From positions 35,629,862 through 35,693,861 of the forward strand of contig CM060312.1 of assembly GCA_030674185.1 (NCBI GenBank): a stretch of DNA of 64,000 nucleotides, read 5' to 3'. Source of the stretch: Monoplex corrugatus. Lineage: Eukaryota > Mollusca > Gastropoda > Littorinimorpha > Ranellidae. The first letter of the stretch is position 1. Each line of letters begins with the position of its first letter. Made by a program: the position numbers and the translations under genes. Under the pieces are notes generated by a model. That model had not been told where the DNA came from, did not search any database, and worked only from the letters and a program-made list of their open reading frames with translations. Shown in pieces: positions 41,061-50,935 of the stretch.

Positions 41061-41263
41061 CTCTTCCTGCAGCCGGTCGATGTAACCCAAGCGGTGAAGC
41101 AAGACAAACTTTGTCTTGTGCAAGGTAAAGTCAGCAGCCAGTCCGGGATGTTTGAGACACCAGGTGCACAGGTTCAAAGCAAACTCATCACAGTTTTCCT
41201 GGTACATCATCTCTACACGCAACTTCAGGATTTCAGGATCTTGAGCACGGATGTATGCTAATC
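41061..41263 (-). CDS. Zinc-finger gene, coding exon (third of seven seen)
   Basis: 203 bases; the first two bases complete a Gly codon begun in the previous exon, then 67 codons to phase 0. It reads LAYIRAQDPEILKLRVEMMY through LHRLGYIDRLQEE. The acceptor is gtgacag and the donor GAG|GTACAG. EILKLRVEMMYQEN...FALNLCTWCLKHPG lines up well with the ZNF292 segment ILLDMRIK...ATALAKLCSDHPE, in both spacing and hydrophobic pattern. Confidence 0.85.
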
Positions 41264-42078
41264 CTGTCACAAAAAAAGATAATTGAAAATATGCATATAA
41301 TCAAAACAGATTATAGCAGCAAAATAACAATATATAATATAAAGAGACAAGAAAACATCATAGTTAATACATCAAAACAGATTACAATTTATAAAGTCGA
41401 AACAGATTACAACAAAAATACAAATTCCCACCTACAATTAAAAAACAAAGAGCTCTTTCCTAGTTTTCCTTAAGTAGAACAAAAACAAAATTATAAAGAT
41501 TATCTCGTATCAATTGCGCGTGCACGCGCACATGTGTGTGTATGTGCATGTGTGCGTGCGTGCGTGTGTGTGTGTGTGTGTTTGTGTGTGTGTTCGTGTG
41601 TGTGTTTGTACACGTGTGTGTGTGTGCATGCAACAAAAATGAGTTTCTCAGCTCTTTATGCATGGATCTTTACCTAATTTTGGTCAAAGATGTTGACCTC
41701 TGAAGAGATGTAATAAAGCTAAAATTCAAAACAAATGCAGGATCAAGGTCAAATGGATCAAAAAAGCACCTAAAATCATCACTTTTTAAGGAAGATTTGT
41801 GAACATAACACCTGCTTATGATCTTCTGGCATATATGCATAAACATCATCACAACAAACAATCCATCTTAATCCACCATCAGTCTATCACATGAAATACA
41901 TATGTAACTAAATAAAAATCTTACTGATTAAGAGTTGCATTTCTTCAAATGAGCCAAACATTTCTCAAGCCTGATGCTTGAAAACTCTAACAATTTAACT
42001 CCACCAACATCTGAACTCACTTTAACCAAATATGTCACTTAAACAATGCTTTTTCAATTCTTAAAAATACCAACTGAC
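41264..42078. other. Intron with TG/CA microsatellite
   Basis: The only notable content is a TG-rich simple repeat at about 41517-41632. The rest is AT-rich. Confidence 0.7.
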
Positions 42079-42299
42079 CTTCTCCTTCTACGTTGTCCTC
42101 TTCACTACCCATCACCATAGTAAGGGTTTGGTCTGTCCAGGGTTCTGCTGTAAGTGCATGCACCACTCCAAAGCGAGTGAAGCCCCGTGGTGACATATAC
42201 TGGTGGCTCAATGTAAGTGCATTTTCCAAATTCTGTCTGCACAGTTCGTTTGCTTCAAGCTGCTGCCACTTGATGTCCAAAACAACTCGAGCACATTGG
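42079..42299 (-). CDS. Zinc-finger gene, coding exon (second of seven seen)
   Basis: 221 bases. The first base completes a Ser codon from the upstream exon, 73 codons follow, and one base is left for the next exon. It reads QCARVVLDIKWQQLEANEL through GSEEDNVEGE. The acceptor is tttgttacag and the donor AAG|GTCAGT. HALTAEPWTDQTLTMVMG followed by an acidic loop resembles the ZNF292 segment with W-x-x-P-x-L-x-x-I-L before its acidic linker. Confidence 0.85.
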
Positions 42300-42739
42300 C
42301 TGTAACAAACATATCCACATATACACTAGTAATAAAAATATAAACAAGGAAATCTGGAATAGGTGCAATGAAGCTAAGGAAGTTGGCGGGAAACAAACTG
42401 TAAAGAAACAGAAGACCAACACAAAACAGACCCTAAGTTTATGTGCAGAAACATTCAACAAACTGCCCACAGGAAAAAGACATGCACATCAACTTGTTGC
42501 TTACAATCAAAAGATGGTATGCTTATCATGGAAAACGACAACATATAGATGGGGACAGAACATTAAAGACCTTTTTATCAATGACAGAAACAAAGAATAC
42601 ATTACAAGAAAGAACACTGAAGAACCACCCATAATGAAAGATGACGAAGGGAAAGGAACTATTAACGGGTAGAAAGAAACTCTAGGGAGAGCTAGACAAC
42701 AGAAGGTCTTCAGAGAAGTAACCCCCTTTAGACAAGTGT

Positions 42740-42911
42740 TTCGGCCCTGAATTCCTTACACTCTCGGGGGCCGGGCCACATCCAGGTCATGACTCCTGGA
42801 TGCCCTTCTGCTGTTGTCTTTTTTTTTTTTTTCCCACGCCGGGGATCGAACCTGGGCGATTCTGCGCTTCAGAACTGCGGTACGCGGTTTTACCAATGTG
42901 CTAACGGGGCA
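42740..42911 (-). mobile_element. tRNA-derived SINE (or tRNA-like head plus unique tail)
   Basis: On the minus strand the sequence from 42911 begins TGCCCCGTTAGCACATTGG (A box) and has GGTTCGATCCCCGG (B box) about 45 bases later, at tRNA spacing. The acceptor stem pairs poorly. It is followed by a 12-13-base A-run and a GC-rich tail containing an inverted repeat (CATCCAG...CTGGATG). A pol III T-run terminator is absent right after the tRNA-like part. This favours a SINE rather than a functional tRNA gene. Confidence 0.55.
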
Positions 42912-45900
42912 CACATCATCTGTAGGGAATTTAATCCTTATGAAGTTCACTTTTTTGGTTCCTCCTTGCCCAGATCCAGCTTGAGCTCCTTTCTGCTGCC
43001 TCTGCCATCGCTTTAAGGGCTCTAGTCCTCTTCTTCCCAGAAATGGCGAGTTGTTTCATGAGATCATAAGCGGAGGTGCCCACAAACCCTCTTGCCCCGA
43101 CCTCTATGGCGAAGATTTTGACCCGCAGACCTGCTTTCTTCAGGGTGCTGGCAAGACCGGCGTATTTTTCGGTCTTGTAGATATGTGCTTCTTCCATTCT
43201 GCTTTCGTATGGCACAGTGAGTTCTATCAGAATCACTTGTTTCGAGGAGTCAGAGTGGAGAGCGATGTCTGGTCTCATGCCTGTCTTGCTGATGACATCT
43301 GGGTAATTTCTCCACTCTGGGAGGTCTGCTGTACACTCCCAGTCGACTGCTCCATCCAGAAGACCCTTTGGCAATGTGCTGGTTGTCATAGCCCTTTCGG
43401 GCCAGACCTGTTTCCCTCCTGCTTTGTAGAACGTTGTCATAGCAATTGGTGCGTTTGGGGTCATGGTTTTTTCGCTAACCACATCTGTGATCACTTTCAG
43501 AACTTGGTTGTGCCTCCATGTATACCTTCCTTGGGCTAGCGCTACTTTGCAAGAGCTTAGGACATGTTCCACTGTTTGTTTCTTCTGACAGAGCGGACAT
43601 GCTGGGTCGTCTGCTTTCCCCCATTTCACTAAGTTTGCATTCGAGGGGAGCAGGTCATATACAGATCTGAGGAGGAAGCTTATCCTTAGAGGAGCCATGT
43701 GCCACATATCGTTCCAGCTGAGACTTCTTTGGAGTGCACTGTCCCATGTTGTCCATTGCCCCTGTTGACCTTGCTGGACTGCCTTCTGCACTCTTTTGAC
43801 ATCTTCTTCTTCCTTCAACTCCTGTATGATCATGTCTCTTTTTTCCTTCCCTTTGGCTTTGGACCACCACTGCATTTTTGTTGCTCCCAGTCCCTGTCTG
43901 TTGGTTTGCGTGTGTCCAATTATTTCTTTGATGCTGAGGTTTCTCTTGGCATTGTTTACAGCCTCTTGGACTTTCCACTTTCTGCCAGTTCTCAGCTTTG
44001 GATGAACTGCTCTCACGATATTGTCCTCCGATTCCTCCAGCATGCTCAACAGTCTTGCTTTTCCAACTTTGTATTCCTCCACTATGGATTTCAGAGGTAG
44101 CTTCAGCATTGCTTGACGACAGTAGAATGCAACATCAGTGAGACCAGGTGGGACACCGAGCCATTTTCTTGTGTATTTGTTGATTTTGGCTTCCATTGCT
44201 TCGACTGTGCTGGTGCAAATGTCATAGATTAGCAGTGGCCACAGCAGCTTTGGTATCAGCATGAACTGTAGACACCAGACTTTGTATTTGCCTGGCAGTC
44301 CGCAGTTATCTATTTTCTTCAGGCCTTCTTCTGCTGTTTGCTTGGTTTCACATCCCCTTTGTGTGTCTTTCAGGGAGTCATCATACCATCTTCCGAGACT
44401 TTTTACTGGCTCTTCTGTGACAGTGGGGATGGCTTGGTTGGCTACCATGAATTTGACTGAATCTGCCACTTTTCCTTTTCGCAGTGAGAGACTTCGGGAT
44501 TTCTTAGGTTTGAACCTCATTCTTGAAGAGGCCACCAGCTCATCCAGCTGCTTTAAGATTTGGTGTGTCTCTTCCTCATCCGTGGACAAGACTGTTGTGT
44601 CATCCATGAAAGCTTTCAGAGGAGGCATCTGGTATCCATCTCCCAGATTCACTGGACCTGAACTCTTCATTGCAGCTTTCAAGATGACTTCCATTGCCAA
44701 CACGAACAGTATGGGAGAGATTGCACAGCCCATTGCAATGCCCACCTCTAGGTCTATCCAGTCCGTGGTGTATTCTTTGGTAGAGAACCGCATTGAGAAC
44801 CCTTGGAAATACTTCCTCAGCATTGTTCGGATGTTTTCTGGGATGTGATACATTTCAAGAGCCAGCTGGATCATATCGTGTGGAACTGATCCATATGCAT
44901 TCGCCAGATCAAGCCAAACTACGTCAATGTCTCTCTTCTCTGTTCTTGCTTTTTGGATGGCATCCCAAATCAACGTGGCATGTTCCAAGCATCCAGGCAT
45001 TCCTGGTATGCCTCCCTTTTGGACTGACATATCCAGATACTTGTTTTCAGTCAGGTATTTTGTCAATCTTGCTGCCATAACAGAGAAGAAGATTTTCCCC
45101 TCGACGTTCAGAAGTGATATTGGCCTGAACTGATTGATGCTGCTGGAGTTCTGCTCCTTCGGAATGTACACTCCTTCAGCTCTCATCCATTGGTCGCTGA
45201 TCTTCTGGTTCCTCCATGCTGATCGAATCATCTTGTGGAGCCACTCGAGCACTTTTGGGCATTTCTTGTAGAGCAGGTATGGTATTCCGTTTGGTCCAGG
45301 TGCTGACTTGGCTCTGGCTTTCTTTACTACGTTCTTCACTTCATCCAGTGTTGGTGGTTTGTTATTGAATTTTCCTTCTGGCGCTGCAGGCCAAACCAGA
45401 TTTTGGATTTCAAGTGGTGCCTCGCGCTGAGAATCGGAATATGTTTCCCTGAGATGCTGCTCTAGGGTTTCCTTGCCCACTGTGAGAGTCCCTGATTTGG
45501 GTTGTTCAAACAGCTTTCTTGCAAAGTCAAAGGGATCTTTGAAGAAACGATCTTGAGTCTTCTTCTTTTTGCTCTTTCTTCGCCTTGCTGATTCCACTTT
45601 GCTGAGAGCATTGTGTTTGGCCTTCAGATCTTTCCAGAGTTCCAGGAGCCCTTGCTTCTCGAATTCTGAGGCAGTTTTCATTCGCTTTTTAAGCTTCCTT
45701 TTCTCCCTCCGGATGCTCTCCATCTGTTGCTGTCTTCTGGATTTTTGGGGAGGCGTTTTTGTCTTTGGCTGCTTCACTCCATAAGTGTCCCTGCAGATAG
45801 AGTATATGATGTCTCCGTATGTGTCAAGTTTGTGTTCCAGCGTACTGTTCCCTATTAGCACATTCAGCTTAAGGACAAGTTCCTCATCTAATTTCTCCCA

Positions 45901-46110
45901 TTGTTCTTTTGCACCGGCAGGCGGCAAATTGAGTTTTCCACGTTTGGCGTTAAGAGCTTGTGCAAAATCCGCATCAGAACCGTCAGCGTGGATGTCCTTG
46001 GCACTATGGTTTAATTCCTGGCCTTGGTCATCCAACGTCTCACCTGCTATCGCAGTGCGCTGCTGCTGGTTCGTATGTGTCTTCAAACGCTATATACATC
46101 CTAAGAACTA
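42912..46110 (-). mobile_element. REL-type LINE, 5' truncated
   Basis: This is the element holding the ORF above. After the stop codon only about 20 bases separate it from the tRNA-like sequence at 42911. Its 5' edge lies near an RTE fragment that starts at about 46160. It sits in the intron between the exons at 49 kb and 42 kb, in the same orientation as the host gene. A second, decayed family member is at 33625-34935. Confidence 0.7.
42931..46086 (-). CDS. LINE ORF: reverse transcriptase with CCHC knuckle and restriction-like endonuclease (R2/NeSL/HERO-type)
   Basis: An open frame of about 1,051 codons ends TAA. Domains in order: a basic linker; a reverse transcriptase with VVWLDLANAYGSVPH (first Asp), GIAMGCAISPILF and the catalytic FMDDTTVL at about 44621-44598; a thumb/linker; a C-x2-C-x8-H-x4-C knuckle (CPLCQKKQTVEHVLSSC) at about 43605-43548; and a PD-(D/E)xK-type endonuclease (RPDIALH...ILIELTVPYES, then KTEKY) at about 43285-43180. 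This domain set places it among the early-branching, often site-specific non-LTR elements. No ATG starts the frame (the first codon is TTG, preceded by TAG), and N-terminal zinc fingers usual for these proteins are missing. It is therefore probably 5' truncated. The copy is otherwise uninterrupted. Confidence 0.85.
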   Translation of the reverse strand: MKTHTNQQQRTAIAGETLDDQGQELNHSAKDIHADGSDADFAQALNAKRGKLNLPPAGAKEQWEKLDEELVLKLNVLIGNSTLEHKLDTYGDIIYSICRDTYGVKQPKTKTPPQKSRRQQQMESIRREKRKLKKRMKTASEFEKQGLLELWKDLKAKHNALSKVESARRRKSKKKKTQDRFFKDPFDFARKLFEQPKSGTLTVGKETLEQHLRETYSDSQREAPLEIQNLVWPAAPEGKFNNKPPTLDEVKNVVKKARAKSAPGPNGIPYLLYKKCPKVLEWLHKMIRSAWRNQKISDQWMRAEGVYIPKEQNSSSINQFRPISLLNVEGKIFFSVMAARLTKYLTENKYLDMSVQKGGIPGMPGCLEHATLIWDAIQKARTEKRDIDVVWLDLANAYGSVPHDMIQLALEMYHIPENIRTMLRKYFQGFSMRFSTKEYTTDWIDLEVGIAMGCAISPILFVLAMEVILKAAMKSSGPVNLGDGYQMPPLKAFMDDTTVLSTDEEETHQILKQLDELVASSRMRFKPKKSRSLSLRKGKVADSVKFMVANQAIPTVTEEPVKSLGRWYDDSLKDTQRGCETKQTAEEGLKKIDNCGLPGKYKVWCLQFMLIPKLLWPLLIYDICTSTVEAMEAKINKYTRKWLGVPPGLTDVAFYCRQAMLKLPLKSIVEEYKVGKARLLSMLEESEDNIVRAVHPKLRTGRKWKVQEAVNNAKRNLSIKEIIGHTQTNRQGLGATKMQWWSKAKGKEKRDMIIQELKEEEDVKRVQKAVQQGQQGQWTTWDSALQRSLSWNDMWHMAPLRISFLLRSVYDLLPSNANLVKWGKADDPACPLCQKKQTVEHVLSSCKVALAQGRYTWRHNQVLKVITDVVSEKTMTPNAPIAMTTFYKAGGKQVWPERAMTTSTLPKGLLDGAVDWECTADLPEWRNYPDVISKTGMRPDIALHSDSSKQVILIELTVPYESRMEEAHIYKTEKYAGLASTLKKAGLRVKIFAIEVGARGFVGTSAYDLMKQLAISGKKRTRALKAMAEAAERSSSWIWARRNQKSELHKD

Positions 46111-46159
46111 CCATAGAGAGGTCAGTCGAGTTGAATAATGATTTATAAATTTATGCTTT

Positions 46160-47870
46160 GTCGATTATACAAGGCTTTCGATCAGGCAAGAGACGAAGAA
46201 TTGATCAACCAACTAGAAAGGCTCAAAATTGATGGAAAAGATCCAAGAATAATCAGAAGTATGTATTGGGGACAAACAGCAGCAATGAGAATAGAAACTA
46301 TATAAGCCCTTTCCAAAATATCAAAAGAGGGTTCCGGCAGGGTTGTGTTCTGTCACCAGATTTGTTTTCACTGTACAGTGAAACCGTCATGAGAAACCTA
46401 AAAGTAGAAGAATGCCCTGGGATAAAGGATGGAGGAAAAATGATAAACAACATTCGTTACGCAGATGATACTGTGCTAATTGCAGAAAATGAATAAGACC
46501 TACAAAACCTCGTGAATATAGTAGAAATAGAAAGCGAAAATAAAGGGCTGGAGCAAAACAGAAAGAAGCCTGAAGTCATAGCTATCAGTATAAAAAATAA
46601 AATAAAATTAAAAAATTTAAAAAAAACAAAAAAAACACGAAATTCCCCTCTTGCAAAATAACAGCAAATGGCACAACTCTGAGACAGGTTGATAAGTTTA
46701 AATATCTTGGAATGGTCATCTCAACAGACGGCAGATGCACATCAGAAATAGCCAGCAGAATCGGCCAAGCCAAAACAGCATTCAAGAAGATGAAAAGAAT
46801 TCTTACTAACAAATGCCTATCAATTAACATCAGGTGGTTGTGAGGTGTGGACAGTCAACACGCAAAGTCAGAACAAAATTGAGGCAACTGAAATGTGGTT
46901 TCTTACAAGAATGTTAGGAGTTCCATGGACAGCAAAGAAAACAAGTGAGAAAGTCTTGAGGGAGGCAGACACAAGAAGATCATTAACCTGTTCACTCCTT
47001 CCGATCATATATTCGGTCAAAAGAAACATACATCTCCAGAGTGGCCGACCAAATACTTTTCCTATTTTTAGCCAGAAAACCCCAACACTTTCAGTGTCGT
47101 ATGAGATATCAATGGAAACTTCAGGATTCCCTCTATAAATAGATGCTATTTATGTATGTGTGACGTTTTACGGTCTTTTCTGTCCATGGGGTTCAAAGGG
47201 TGACCCCTACAGCTGATTACTATTCAGCGACTGCAAACAATGGCGGACCCGAAAAACAACTTATGCAGCAAAAGAAATTGCAGAAATCATTACTTGTGGA
47301 GCTGATTCTGATTGAAGTCTGTCGATAAGAGTGAAAATGATGATAATTTGACGAATGCAGGCGATATTCCGAAAACGGAATTGACTTAGACAAGAGTCGG
47401 AGTGACATTACTAGCACTGGCGATCATAAAGACAAAAGTACTGTTGCTCCTGGTGTGTTGTAAAGTATACTGAACAAGAAAATATATAGTGTTGTGGGGT
47501 TTTCTGGGCTTGATGAAGAGATATAAAAAAAATTTATTTTAAGTCAAGACGTTTAAAAGTCCATAGCACAGGCGATTCACCTTTTTATTTACACTTTGGC
47601 ACTGAAAGGGTTAATAAAGAAGATTAGAAAAAGACAAGCAACATTTATAGGACATTTTATGAGGAAAGATAAATTAGAGCACCTGGCCACAACAGGAAAG
47701 CTGGAGGGAAAGAGAACACCAGGTAGACCCAGGGAGAAAATACTGGACAGACTTGTAGGGTGGCTAGGACAGAGAGGGTGGGAGATTTACTTGCAGTGAC
47801 AATGGATAGATTGGTATGGAGAGCCATGATTGCCAATGCCATGTGGCAGGGCACATGATGATGTTATAAT
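46160..47870 (+). mobile_element. RTE-type LINE fragment, split by a TTAA element
   Basis: The plus strand reads LYKAFDQARDEELINQLERL, then GCVLSPDLFSLYSE and RYADDTVLIAENE (intact YADD catalytic segment), then FKYLGMVISTDGRCTSEI. Stops, an A-rich insertion (46590-46640) and a small deletion near 46833 break the frame. The reading is interrupted at 46987-47610 and resumes in phase with IKKIRKRQATFIGHFMRK and GKRTPGRPREKILD. The 3' tail is gatgatg-like near 47858. Confidence 0.8.
46983..47614 (+). mobile_element. 624-bp TTAA-flanked piggyBac-type element inserted in the RTE LINE
   Basis: TTAA at 46983-46986 and 47611-47614. The ends read CCTGTTCACTCC at the left and CCCTTTCAGTGCC inward from the right, imperfectly inverted. 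A short broken coding remnant at 47241-47450 starts ATGGCGGACCC and, after a frameshift, reads YAAKEIAEIITCGADSD, like piggyBac N-termini. When the insertion plus one TTAA is ignored, the host RTE frame continues without a break, which fixes the boundaries. Confidence 0.8.
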
Positions 47871-48382
47871 AAATCAAAATAATCACACTTGAAAATGAAA
47901 AACTTATTATCACTTTCTTCATTAAATTTGCATTTGGTTAATAATTTAAATGACTGTCTGTTTCAGTGTTTATTCTGTACCAACATGCAGGGGCATACAA
48001 CCTAGGGTAGTGTTCCCTGAAAGGCACACAGGGACAATTTTGGGTCATGTTCCCTGTAAGGTACAACAGGAGGTCCATTTCATACAAAAATACACAAATT
48101 TTAAGCCAGATAATGACAGATTTACAGTCATCTGTAAGTTTTTGAAATTCAAGAAAAGGTTTCAACACATTCACCTTCAATACAAATCTGGCTCCGATTC
48201 TGGACAACACCTCAGCTTTAACAACAGTTCTTTGCTTGATTAAGCTGTAATACTGCTGCCATCGAAATTGCACTTTACTAATTTCAAATAAAACAAAGCA
48301 ACACTGTCAGTCACTAGCATTTATTTAGACACAGCTACTGCAAAATGACTGACTTACTGACTCAATGAGTGATGTTTCTAAA

Positions 48383-48438
48383 GTAATGAGTTTATGTGGA
48401 GTCTAGCTAGCTGTAATGAGTTTATGTGGAGTCTAGCT
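48383..48438 (+). repeat. 26-bp direct duplication
   Basis: gtaatgagtttatgtggagt followed by ctagct occurs twice, four bases apart. Confidence 0.95.
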
Positions 48439-48499
48439 GTACCTTCCGAGCAGCAGTAGAGTCCGTTTTTACATATGGCTCAATCTCTTGGACCCTAAC

Positions 48500-48870
48500 A
48501 ACGACATTGGAGAGGAAGATTGATAGAGCATACACAAAATGCTGTGTGCAGCCCTGAACAAATCCTGGAGAGAACATCCAACCAACAAAGAGTTATATAG
48601 TAAGACCCCACCAATCAGTAAATCAATACGCTAACAAAGACCGCGCGGGACACTGCTGGCATAGCAAAGAAGAACTGGTGGGGGATGTTCTACTATGGAG
48701 GCCCAGCCACGGCAAACAAAGACCAGGACGTCCAAAGATCTTCATTGACCAACTGATCAATGATACGGGCTGTCAGTATGATGAACTACCTACTGCAATG
48801 TCTGACGGAGAAGGATGGAAGAAACGTGTCATGGATAGCCGAACAAGCTCAACATGATGATGATGATGAG
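48500..48870 (+). mobile_element. LINE 3' terminal fragment
   Basis: The plus strand, with several frame changes, reads a post-RT tail (REHPTNKEL, RTGGG/LLWRP-type, KTRTSK..IDQLINDTGCQYDELPTAM, EGWKKRVMD) and ends with a (gat)n tail at 48856-48868. It has no catalytic domain. The family is probably one of the common CR1/RTE-like invertebrate LINEs. Confidence 0.6.
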
Positions 48871-49028
48871 CTGTACCTCTGATTCTGTCAAAAAACCCTC
48901 AACCCTCATTTAGACCCTCAATTTCAGATAAATGAAGAACACTGTTAAGAAAAAGCAGAATATGTTAAATAAACAACTATGAAACAAATAAAAACAGTTC
49001 TGACACAAGAGGGAAAAAAGCCACTCAC

Positions 49029-49177
49029 CTGAAAAGCTTTTCAGCAAGCTCAGTCAGCAATGGTCCATCTATTAGTTGTGGCAGTAGATCATTAACAGAA
49101 CTGAAAATAATCCAGATGCCAACCACCAGATTTTCAAAGTCCTCTTTCTCTGCTCCTTTAACTACCTTGTCCAGAAT
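49029..49177 (-). CDS. Zinc-finger gene, coding exon (first of seven seen; 5' part of gene not found)
   Basis: 149 bases starting ILDKVVKGAEKEDF and ending LTELAEKLF plus two bases of a Ser codon completed by the next exon. The donor CAG|GTGAGT is strong; the acceptor caatgtgcag has only a weak pyrimidine tract. The sequence is helical (VVGIWIIFSSVNDLL). No start codon lies in this exon, and I found no convincing upstream exon between here and 64000, so the start of the protein is missing from this annotation. Confidence 0.75.
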
Positions 49178-49829
49178 CTGCACATTGATTTGATTATCAT
49201 TAAAAATGTAGAGCTGCCAACAAGTTCTGAATAGCAACAACACATCTGCTTAAACTTTTTTAAAGAAATTCACACAAACATAATGATCTCAATTTCAAAA
49301 CTGTTACAAGTTGAAATAGTACACCATGCATCATGCACAACCGATACCAATAGATGAACAGACAATGCGAGGATACTTCTGTATATATTCCTCCCAAACC
49401 TTCTGCACTGATTTCCACGTTTCAAAGTTCAGGTATTCTCATCATTTTGTTACTTTTTTTTTTTTAATCCACAGGGATTTTCAATCTTTTTGCGTAAACA
49501 TGATCATGTTCTGAATGGATCAACCATACTTTGCAATGATTCCAGCCTTGTTTACATGCATGGACCTGACTCATAACCTGACTGGCTCATACTGAATTAG
49601 CTAAATCAGTGTCGAAAACAACAAGACCCAGTCAATCTGCGCAAAACCCTATGCACTGGCAAGCCCTGAAATGTTCAGAGGGGACGGGGACTTAGAAAAC
49701 ACTATGCTGACACCACCAGAATGATGGAACCGTTAAGATGGGCACCAAACACGCCAATTTTAAATGTTACAGCTGGGACTGAACTCAAAATATCAAATCT
49801 CTAGTCCAAAGTTCTATAAAATGAACCAA

Positions 49830-50067
49830 CCAACCCGTAACAATTTTTGATGCATTAGGAGGCTGCAATCTTCTTATCTGAAACAGTTTCAATGGGGTTC
49901 ATGTATTTCTTTAAATCAGGTATTCCAAGGCCTCCATATTATTCATTTAGCGCTAGTTTTCCTTTGAACTGTATAGATCTCTTTTTCCTGCTCATTACCA
50001 ATGCAACTACTGATTTTTTTTTCCACTTGTCAAGTTGTCTGCTGGGTTTGATAATAAGATCATACAT
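49830..50067 (-). mobile_element. L1/Tx1-like LINE fragment, part 1
   Basis: The minus strand reads YGGLGIPDLKKYMNPIE, a well-known pattern in the post-RT region of L1/Tx1 proteins (GGL-x-x-P-D-x-x-x-Y). The frame is short and decayed. The other half of the same insertion is at 53063-53450. Confidence 0.6.
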
Positions 50068-50458
50068 CAGGGCTGGCAAAATCCACTTGCCCGGTCACCT
50101 GAGGCGAGTAAAAAAATCCTGTCGGGTGAGTCAAAATCAAAAACTACTAGTCCAATGGCGAGTGACAATTCTGACCCCTGCAGTTATAATTTATTTCGAT
50201 TTTTCAAACTTTCCGATCTGCCAGCCGACTGATTTCATCTGTAATGACCGAGTCCGCCAACATTCAGTGACCTTTCGCCCAATCTGTCAGTTTTGGTCGA
50301 ACGGTGAGAAGTTTCTTATTAAGTACGGAAACCGGAGAAAATACCTCAACATATATCTTATTGAGATTAAGGGATGGGGCATGGAAATTCGAGAGACAAG
50401 CGCACATTTGATGCGTCATTTGATAAGATGATTCCATCAAAGAAACTACTTTAGAAGG

Positions 50459-50461
<3 letters not shown>

Positions 50462-50529
<68 letters not shown>
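50462..50529. repeat. (CA)n microsatellite
   Basis: Pure CA for about 68 bases. Confidence 0.98.
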
Positions 50530-50531
<2 letters not shown>

Positions 50532-50935
50532 AAGAGACATAATACTTATACACAACAACAAATAGATTTTTTTTTTTAAAACAAAAACCAAATAAAATTA
50601 GAAAACAAAAAACAAATAGAATTAAAAATACAACAAAACAAAACAAAACACACACACATATCAACCAGTCAACAAAAGCCAACAGTTCAGTACCACTACA
50701 GACCTGGCCAAACAGGTAGGTGTAGCCAGTGATCCAATGGAAACAAACTGATTTTCTTTAAAAAGCTGCAAACTAACCATCTTTGTGTATAAAACTGCCA
50801 ATTGTTCTGCTAGACTTGCTTTTAATGAACATACTTACCAAGTCCTACCATGCCAAAATTTCTCACTATTCGTGGTATGCATGTGCTACACACATTACGT
50901 ATGTATACACATTCTCTCTCTCTCTTTCTCTCTCT

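Noticed and set aside
42833..42911. A functional tRNA gene on the minus strand
   Set aside because: Acceptor-stem pairing is poor and an A-run rather than a T-run terminator follows; SINE head is more likely.
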